DNA from: a virus
Length of the DNA stretch: 64,000 nucleotides
Reading direction: 5' to 3' (one strand)
IMG/VR virus record: IMGVR_UViG_3300033153_010139
Location: 1 to 64,000 of that record
Shown here: one piece after another, positions 58,496 through 64,000 of the stretch
How positions within the stretch are numbered: the stretch's first letter is position 1
How the letters are laid out: every line of letters starts with the position of its first letter
The notes under the pieces: generated by a model
The model's input: only the letters and a program-made list of their open reading frames with translations
Told to the model about the DNA's origin: nothing
Databases searched by the model: none
Made by a program: the position numbers and the translations under genes

Positions 58496-60964
58496 ATGGC
58501 AATCCGAGCAAAGCAAATGCTGTCGAGCACTTTCGACAGCACCCAGGTCACCCGGCTGTTCGCGGCACAAGCAATCGCCGGCTCCAAAATCGCCAATGGC
58601 GACATCACCGGAACGCAGTTAGCGACGTCGGTGGCCGGCTCCGGCCTGACCGGCGGCGGCGGTTCGGCGCTGGCTGTCGAGCCCAACGTTACCGACAACG
58701 GCCAGGTTCCCGGGCTGGAGGCCGCGGCCAACGGCGTACGGATCGCGGCTGCGGCAGCTGGCAATGGCCTCGCGGGCGGCGGTGGCACGGCGCTGTCCGT
58801 GGATGTGGACTCGGAGACGGGTTCCAACATCCAGCCGGCCAATCTCACCGCCAACGGCGTGGGCGTGGACATCAACGCCATCGCCGGCACCGGTGTCGAA
58901 GCCGACGGTTCCGCCAACCTGCGCCTCGCAACCCAAGGCAACGGTATCGCCGGCGGCAACGGTTCGACCCTGAGCGTGGACCCGGACTCCGAGAGCGGCG
59001 GCAACACCGAGCCAGTGTCCGTGGGCGCCAACGGCGTCGGGCTCAACGTGTCCGGCATTGCCGGCACCGGCATCGAGGCCGATGGGTCGGCGAACCTGCG
59101 CCTCGCCGCACAGGGCAACGGCATTACCGGTGGCGCCGGTTCGACCTTGTCGGTCGATCCTGACACCGGCATTGCTGTTGGCGCGAGCGGCGTTGCCGTC
59201 GATGTCGGATCGACGGTGGACTTCTCCGGCGACACTCCAGTCTGGACATTCGGCAACGAGACCACGGCCGAGGGGCTATTCGTCACAGGTACGCCGCAAG
59301 ACGCCAACCACGTGCCCAACAAGAGCTACGTGGACAACGCAATCACTGGACTCACCTGGCTGCCGCCGGTGCATGTCAAGGAGATGATCGGCTCGGACGC
59401 TGCGCTGGACATCGAGGGGTTCTCCCCAGCTGCCGGCGACGCCTACGTGATCGACACGGCCAACGGCGCCGGCGTGCTCGCCGGTGCGACAGTGGGCGAC
59501 ATCTGGGAGTACAGCGGATCCGCGTGGGCGCTGATCATCGCCGGCGACGGCGGCTATGTAGCCAACGGCTACCGAGCACTCGCCTCGATCCAGACGGCGC
59601 TCAACGGTTCCATCGGGTTGGTGAACGACACCGACGACGGCAAGGTGTTGGAGTGGGATGGCACGAGCCTGACCCCGGCCAAGACCTCGCCGTCCAGTGG
59701 CGACGCGGCCCTGATCACAGATCAGGACGCGGACGGCGACTCGATCTACGCCAACAGCGCCTTCACGTTCGAGGGCGCGGTCCCGACCGGAACGTGGATC
59801 CAGTTCTCTGGCGCGGGGTCGATCAACGCTGGCGCTGGCCTCAGCAAGGACGGCAACACGATCAACGTTGGCGACGCCAACAAGGGCGTCCAGGCTAACG
59901 CGGACGACCTGGAAATCGCCGCCAGCGAGATCGTCAGCAACGGTCTTGGCGTAGGCGCCAGCTCACACCTGCTGGCCGTCAAGCCGAACACCGCCGACAA
60001 CGGTGGTGTTCCTGGCGTGGAGGTCGCGGCCAACGGGCTGAGGCTCGCGGCTGCGGCAGCTGGCGATGGCCTGGCCGGAGGCGCGGGCGACGCGCTCTCG
60101 GTGGATTCCGACACGGAGACCGGCGGAAACATCCAGGGCGTCAACGTCACAGCGAACGGCGCTGGGCTCGATGTCTCGGCCGTTGCCGGTACTGGCGTTG
60201 AGGCGGACGGTTCCGCGAACCTGCGCCTCGCGACGCAGGGCAACGGCATCGCCGGCGGCAACGGTTCGACGTTGAGCGTCGATTCCGACACGGAAACTGG
60301 CGGGAATGTCCAGGGCGCCAACGTCACGGCCAACGGCGTAGGTGTAGACATCAACGCAATCGCCGGCACCGGTCTCGAAGCCGACGGCAGCGCGAACCTT
60401 CGTCTGGCGACGCAGGGCAATGGCATCTCCGGCGGCAACGGTTCGACGTTGAGCGTGGATCCCGACACCGGCATTGCCGTCGGCGCCAGCGGCGTCGCTA
60501 TCGATGTCGGCTCGACGGTGGACTTCTCCGGCGATACGCCGGTTTGGACCTTCGGCAACGAGACCACTGCTGAGGGGCTATTCGTCACCGGCACGCCGCA
60601 AGACGCCAACCACGTGCCCAACAAGAGCTACGTGGATACCGCTGTCGGGAACGTCAACACGGCGGCCCTGACCGCATCCGACAAGGCCAGGATCCCGTCG
60701 TCCGCGACGTCCGGGAACTACTCAACGACTGGCCTCACGATTTCGGCCACGCCGCTCGGCTGGGTCGGGATCTACGTCAACGGTATCCTCTACGAGCTGG
60801 GCGCCGACCGCACGAAGGCGTGCTACTTCAGCTCGGACGGCGGCACGACCGCCAAGGCGATTGCGGCCATCGCCAGTGGCGACACGCTCTACTGGAACGG
60901 TTCGATCATTGGCTGGGAACTCGACGACTCCACCGACGTGGTGGACATGGTTTACGAGACCTAG
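58496..60964 (+). CDS. Large repeat-rich tail fibre with internal duplication
   Basis: This 822-aa protein starts IRAKQMLSSTFDSTQVTRLF, then has many ~48-residue units with ANGVGVDINAIAGTGVEADG and GNGIAGGNGSTLSVDPD. A block (IAVGASGVAVDVGSTVDFSG, then FVTGTPQDANHVPNKSYVD) occurs twice, encoded at about 59162-59338 and 60464-60640, with similar but not identical bases. The C-terminus (LGWVGIYVNGILYELGADRT) is a likely tip. Related to the 50597 fibre. GGAAGAC precedes the ATG. Confidence 0.75.
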   Translation: MAIRAKQMLSSTFDSTQVTRLFAAQAIAGSKIANGDITGTQLATSVAGSGLTGGGGSALAVEPNVTDNGQVPGLEAAANGVRIAAAAAGNGLAGGGGTALSVDVDSETGSNIQPANLTANGVGVDINAIAGTGVEADGSANLRLATQGNGIAGGNGSTLSVDPDSESGGNTEPVSVGANGVGLNVSGIAGTGIEADGSANLRLAAQGNGITGGAGSTLSVDPDTGIAVGASGVAVDVGSTVDFSGDTPVWTFGNETTAEGLFVTGTPQDANHVPNKSYVDNAITGLTWLPPVHVKEMIGSDAALDIEGFSPAAGDAYVIDTANGAGVLAGATVGDIWEYSGSAWALIIAGDGGYVANGYRALASIQTALNGSIGLVNDTDDGKVLEWDGTSLTPAKTSPSSGDAALITDQDADGDSIYANSAFTFEGAVPTGTWIQFSGAGSINAGAGLSKDGNTINVGDANKGVQANADDLEIAASEIVSNGLGVGASSHLLAVKPNTADNGGVPGVEVAANGLRLAAAAAGDGLAGGAGDALSVDSDTETGGNIQGVNVTANGAGLDVSAVAGTGVEADGSANLRLATQGNGIAGGNGSTLSVDSDTETGGNVQGANVTANGVGVDINAIAGTGLEADGSANLRLATQGNGISGGNGSTLSVDPDTGIAVGASGVAIDVGSTVDFSGDTPVWTFGNETTAEGLFVTGTPQDANHVPNKSYVDTAVGNVNTAALTASDKARIPSSATSGNYSTTGLTISATPLGWVGIYVNGILYELGADRTKACYFSSDGGTTAKAIAAIASGDTLYWNGSIIGWELDDSTDVVDMVYET

Positions 60965-60994
60965 CAGAGCGGGTTAGGGTAGAGGTCCAAGCGC

Positions 60995-61528
60995 ATGAAA
61001 CAGCTGAAACCTGGACAACGCGGGCTCAAAGCTGCGCAGATTCGCAACGCACCGGACTTCCCGGTGCAGAACCTCTACCCGTGCGCCCAGGGGCCGGAGC
61101 CGTTCGTGGCCTGGCTCCTGGGAGATCTGCAGCTCGCCGAAGGCATCCTGTTCCGCTCGGACGGCTACGTCTCTTACGTTCCGGCAATGATCGCCAGAAT
61201 GAAGATCAAGCGTGTTCTCGTCATCGCCCATGTCGATGGTTTCGACGAGGAATGCGAGTACCGGCTTCGGCTGGTCTACACGAGCAAGACGGGTGAGTAT
61301 TTCGAGATCGTTTCGGTCGTGCTTCGTGCCGCCGAAACCGAGCGCTTCCCGTTCGAGATTCCGCTGGAGCACGTGGATCCGGCAGGCTGGCTCACATGCG
61401 CGCTCAACGTCGAGCTGCTCACGCCCATGCCGGCTGGACCCGCCTATGACGCTGCTGTCGCCATCGGCTGCGAGGCTCCCCATATGCCTGTGAGCATTCG
61501 CGGTTCTTACTTGGAGATCACCGGATGA
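60995..61528 (+). CDS. Hypothetical protein
   Basis: This 177-aa beta-rich protein (ILFRSDGYVSYVPAMIARMK, FDEECEYRLRLVYTSKTGEY) begins at an ATG preceded by TAGGGTAGAGG, a weak version of the TAGAAC-type element 10 nt upstream. An Ig-like or jelly-roll fold is possible. It stands between two fibre genes. No family recognised. Confidence 0.5.
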   Translation: MKQLKPGQRGLKAAQIRNAPDFPVQNLYPCAQGPEPFVAWLLGDLQLAEGILFRSDGYVSYVPAMIARMKIKRVLVIAHVDGFDEECEYRLRLVYTSKTGEYFEIVSVVLRAAETERFPFEIPLEHVDPAGWLTCALNVELLTPMPAGPAYDAAVAIGCEAPHMPVSIRGSYLEITG

Positions 61529-61538
61529 GGAAACGGTA

Positions 61539-62006
61539 GTGCCAGGTCCAAGGCAAAAGCAGCTCCGCGTCCAGCACTACCTGCCATTGGGCATTTACGG
61601 CATCGTTTCGGAGAGCGGCATCACCGTCGATTCGCAAGCTCCGAGCTTGGCTGGCGACTTCGAGATCTACGACCGCTTCACGGCCACAGAGGACTCTCGC
61701 CGGGCTGATGTCTACTACCAAGGGAGTCTTGAAGCGAGCGAGGGGAAGATCGCCGAGATCAAGATCCCGATCAAGGGCAGCAGCACCAACGCGCAGTACC
61801 GTGTGCTCGTCTACGCCGAGGGCTCTGGCGCTTCGGCGGTCTACGACAGCTCACTGTCGGCGGCGTCAGTCACACGGACGGTCACGACGATCACGTCATT
61901 CTCCGCGCCTCCCACCGGGGAGAAGCGTTACCATATCAAGGTCGAAGCGCACCTGGACACCGGCGAGATTCTCTACGTCGGCCGACCGCGCGTCAGGCAC
62001 GGGTGA
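61539..62006 (+). CDS. Adhesin domain protein, paralogous to the C-terminus of 56012
   Basis: This 155-aa protein from a GTG has DRFTATEDSRRADVYYQGSL and YRVLVYAEGSGASAVYDSSL, then EKRYHIKVEAHLDTGEILYV, aligning along its length with the last ~150 residues of the 56012 protein. It looks like a stand-alone copy of that domain, consistent with domain exchange in host-recognition genes. Confidence 0.65.
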   Translation: MPGPRQKQLRVQHYLPLGIYGIVSESGITVDSQAPSLAGDFEIYDRFTATEDSRRADVYYQGSLEASEGKIAEIKIPIKGSSTNAQYRVLVYAEGSGASAVYDSSLSAASVTRTVTTITSFSAPPTGEKRYHIKVEAHLDTGEILYVGRPRVRHG

Positions 62007-62010
62007 TCAC

Positions 62011-63399
62011 ATGCCGCTTACCGTAGGGAACCAGAACATCCGCACCAGCCGCATGGTCTCGGCCAACATCACCGAGGCCACGCACGGGTTTACCGTTGGC
62101 GAGCCCGTCTCCTACGACGGCTCCAACTGGGTCCAGGCTAAAGCGGACGACGTCACCACAGAGGCCCTCGGCCTCGTCTACGAGGTAGTCGATACCAACA
62201 CGTTCACCTACCTCAGTCGCGGGAGCTTCTCGCGCACAACGCCGCAGTGGGACGCGCTCGTCGGCACGACCGGCGGCCTGGTCGCCGGCTCGGACTACGC
62301 CGTGTCGCAAACCACGGCTGGCCAGTACGAAACGACGGAACCGACGTCGGGCGTCATTCAGTTCATGTTCCGCGCGATCAGCACGACCGAGGTCGAGGTC
62401 TATTGCGCCACGCCGAGGTTCAACTCGTGGACCGGTGCGCACGTCCACGACGCGAATCTCGGCGGCTTTTCGACCGTGCTTCCGGCGGGCTCCTCGTACG
62501 CCGAGGTGCAGGCGGCGCTGGACGCCTACCAGATCGTCTACCTGCAACAAGGGGAATACAACACCTGGGGGACCGGCTACCTCCGGCTCCGCATCCCGAG
62601 CTACACACACCTGATCGGCCTGTCCCTCGGCTACCAGTACATAACCAGCAGCTACACGCCTCGGATAACCTTGTCCGGGTCCAACCAGGGCGTAGAGCTG
62701 CAAGCCGGTGCGTCGATCAGGAACGTAGGCTTCTACTGCAGCTACAGCGGCACGTCGTCCGCGTCAGCCCTCTTCACCTGCAGCTACAGCAGCCGGAACT
62801 TGATCAAGAACTGCTGGGCGGACTTCGCCAACCAGTGCGCACAGAACTTCCTTACGGCGAATGGGCCGTGCCGTGTGGAGGACTGCACGGCTTACCGGCT
62901 TCCGAACACCTCTAGTCCGGGCGGCTACGTGATCAGCATAGCGGGTTACAGCGCCGCGACGCTGGTTCCGTACCACGGCGTCCACAACTGCCGCATTTAC
63001 TTCACCAGCTCGCCGACGCTCGGGAGCAGGGGCGGGATCAGCTGCACCTACGGCGGGCAGATCAAGGACACCCTCGTATTCAATGCCCCAGGTCACGGGT
63101 TCTACATGACCTCGTCCAACGGGTACCAGCCGGGCCAGATCAACGGCTGTTACGCCTACAACTGTGGGGTTTCCACCGCCTACCACGGGTTCTATATGCT
63201 CGGCGCCGGGGATGCGAGCTGGCTTACCTGTATCAACAACAAGGCGGCTGATTGCAACGGTTGGGGGTTCTGGTTTCCGTCCGGTTACTCCGGTAGCCAC
63301 GGCGGCGCTGCGACCAACAACCACTCACATCAATGCCCGGCCGGCGCTTATCAATTCAGCGGCAGTTTCCTAAACAATAACGGGAACCACAGCAACTAG
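62011..63399 (+). CDS. Right-handed beta-helix tailspike-like protein
   Basis: This 462-aa protein has an N-terminal ~150-residue domain (VGNQNIRTSRMVSANITEAT) and then short repeating coils (LRLRIPSYTHLIGLSLGYQY, IRNVGFYCSYSGTSSASALF, NLIKNCWADFANQCAQNFLT, HNCRIYFTSSPT) typical of a parallel beta-helix, as in depolymerase spikes. It is remarkably rich in Cys, Asn, Ser and Tyr. Active-site acids cannot be located by eye. ATG at 62011, 2 nt after the previous stop. Confidence 0.65.
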   Translation: MPLTVGNQNIRTSRMVSANITEATHGFTVGEPVSYDGSNWVQAKADDVTTEALGLVYEVVDTNTFTYLSRGSFSRTTPQWDALVGTTGGLVAGSDYAVSQTTAGQYETTEPTSGVIQFMFRAISTTEVEVYCATPRFNSWTGAHVHDANLGGFSTVLPAGSSYAEVQAALDAYQIVYLQQGEYNTWGTGYLRLRIPSYTHLIGLSLGYQYITSSYTPRITLSGSNQGVELQAGASIRNVGFYCSYSGTSSASALFTCSYSSRNLIKNCWADFANQCAQNFLTANGPCRVEDCTAYRLPNTSSPGGYVISIAGYSAATLVPYHGVHNCRIYFTSSPTLGSRGGISCTYGGQIKDTLVFNAPGHGFYMTSSNGYQPGQINGCYAYNCGVSTAYHGFYMLGAGDASWLTCINNKAADCNGWGFWFPSGYSGSHGGAATNNHSHQCPAGAYQFSGSFLNNNGNHSN

Positions 63400-63409
63400 G
63401 GGAATGGGC

Positions 63410-63694
63410 ATGAGTACATTCGCTTGCCACTGCGGCGGGATCGTCACGGGAACCTCCGATCCCGACCCGGAACGCGACGACAACCCTACCTGGACCTTCG
63501 CCTGCAACGATCACCGGGGCGCCGGTCCGCGCGAACTGCTCATTGTTCGCGTCAGCGGAACGCCGACCGGCGAGAGGGCTCTTGCGCTGACCGAGGAAGA
63601 TCGCATGGCGGTCATGAAGGACGCCATCGACGTTAACGGGCAGTGGTTGCTCGACAACCCGACGACTCCGCTCACATCAGACGTGATACTGTGA
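63410..63694 (+). CDS. Small protein with N-terminal Cys/His cluster
   Basis: This 94-aa protein starts MSTFACHCGGIV, with further CNDH near residue 32, possibly a single metal site. The C-terminal half is helical (TEEDRMAVMKDAIDVNGQWL). The ATG at 63410 is chosen over 63404 for spacing from AGGGG. Unknown family. Confidence 0.5.
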   Translation: MSTFACHCGGIVTGTSDPDPERDDNPTWTFACNDHRGAGPRELLIVRVSGTPTGERALALTEEDRMAVMKDAIDVNGQWLLDNPTTPLTSDVIL

Positions 63695-63697
63695 CAC

Positions 63698-64000
63698 ATG
63701 CCCAGACTTGTTGTTGACGGAACGATCCCAGGCAGCGGTGGCGCCGGCAGCGTACAGGTCACCGGCTCCATTTCGCACCTCGTGCCGTTCACCGAGAACA
63801 TCCCGACGGTTTCGGCACCGACCCTGGGGACAGCGGGAACCGCTACCGGTACGTTGGACCACCCAGACGCTGCCACGACGGGCCAGAAGTTCGAGATCAC
63901 CGTCCCGGACGACTACGATTCCGGCAATCTGACCGTCAGCATCACCTACGCCATGTCCACGTCGTACTCCGGCAACGTGCGGCTGGAGACGACCGCCGAG
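63698..64000 (+). CDS. Adhesin, partial at window end
   Basis: The frame is open from the ATG at 63698 to the window end (101 codons). LDHPDAATTGQKFEITVPDD, then YDSGNLTVSITYAMSTSYSG and VRLETTAE, match the repeated beta domain of the 56012 adhesin. The N-terminus is a short Gly-rich arm. The C-terminus lies beyond the window. Confidence 0.6.
   Translation, partial: MPRLVVDGTIPGSGGAGSVQVTGSISHLVPFTENIPTVSAPTLGTAGTATGTLDHPDAATTGQKFEITVPDDYDSGNLTVSITYAMSTSYSGNVRLETTAE

Noticed and set aside
1-64000. tRNA genes
   Set aside because: No T-arm GGTTCRANNCC with matching acceptor stem and anticodon arm was found on either strand by inspection; a tRNAscan run would be decisive.

Overview
The window reads as part of the genome of a contractile-tailed dsDNA phage (myovirus-type) or a close relative integrated in a genome. 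Its host is probably a high-GC bacterium, judged from the GC-rich codon use throughout. There are no bacterial housekeeping genes, no tRNA genes, and no terminase, portal, major capsid or DNA polymerase gene, so the head and replication modules lie outside the window. Nearly every gene is on the + strand, packed with ATGA, GTGA or TAATG overlaps. Only three small genes (7424-8242 and 9226-9898) are on the - strand.

Region 1 (1-12,250) is accessory. It holds a tandem-domain HNH homing endonuclease and small unknown proteins. Several of these are SH3/KOW-like with a recurring C-terminal helix. It also has a duplicated conserved phage protein, a degenerate tyrosine recombinase, a zinc metalloprotease, a Nudix hydrolase, and a run of six small Cys-rich proteins. 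Between 3.93 and 5.55 kb is a very unusual non-coding array of degenerate GGYNN pentamers, punctuated about every 54 bp by a single GGCA tetramer. Many genes here follow a GGGTAGAAC element only 6-8 nt before the start codon, which suggests leaderless transcripts. Two such elements form identical-length 36-bp divergent promoters.

Region 2 (12,290-28,290) is the neck, tail tube and sheath module: neck-like proteins, a 914-aa sheath with a large modular insertion, two tube paralogues, a tail-assembly chaperone with a T TTT TTC slippery site for a -1 frameshift, and a 1216-aa tape measure protein. A GIY-YIG homing endonuclease has invaded the 3' end of the first tube gene. The tube gene keeps a recoded C-terminus, and the displaced original C-terminal codons remain just after the endonuclease. 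A triple ribbon-helix-helix protein with a perfect inverted repeat upstream also sits in this module.

Region 3 (28,298-39,278) is the baseplate: a LysM-like protein, gpD/gp27-like hub, gp5-like spike, gp25-like wedge, J/gp6-like wedge, P2 gpI-like protein and beta-rich peripheral proteins. Region 4 (39,278-64,000) is host recognition: three tandem paralogous fibres with collagen-like linkers and unrelated tips, then a mosaic of repeat-rich fibre and adhesin genes ending in a beta-helix spike. Nested in it are a lipoprotein-like cassette, a CIS-tube-like adaptor, a permuted papain-like hydrolase and a metallophosphoesterase. At about 47.1-47.45 kb a sigma70-type promoter and a strong UUCG-capped hairpin bracket a ~310-nt stretch with no gene, a candidate structured non-coding RNA.

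Four otherwise unrelated proteins (6528, 14377, 21220 and 21506) share an SLYxR-like N-terminus followed by L-x-E and then Ala or Gly. This resembles a T4-type capsid-targeting propeptide and could mark proteins packaged with, and injected alongside, the DNA.
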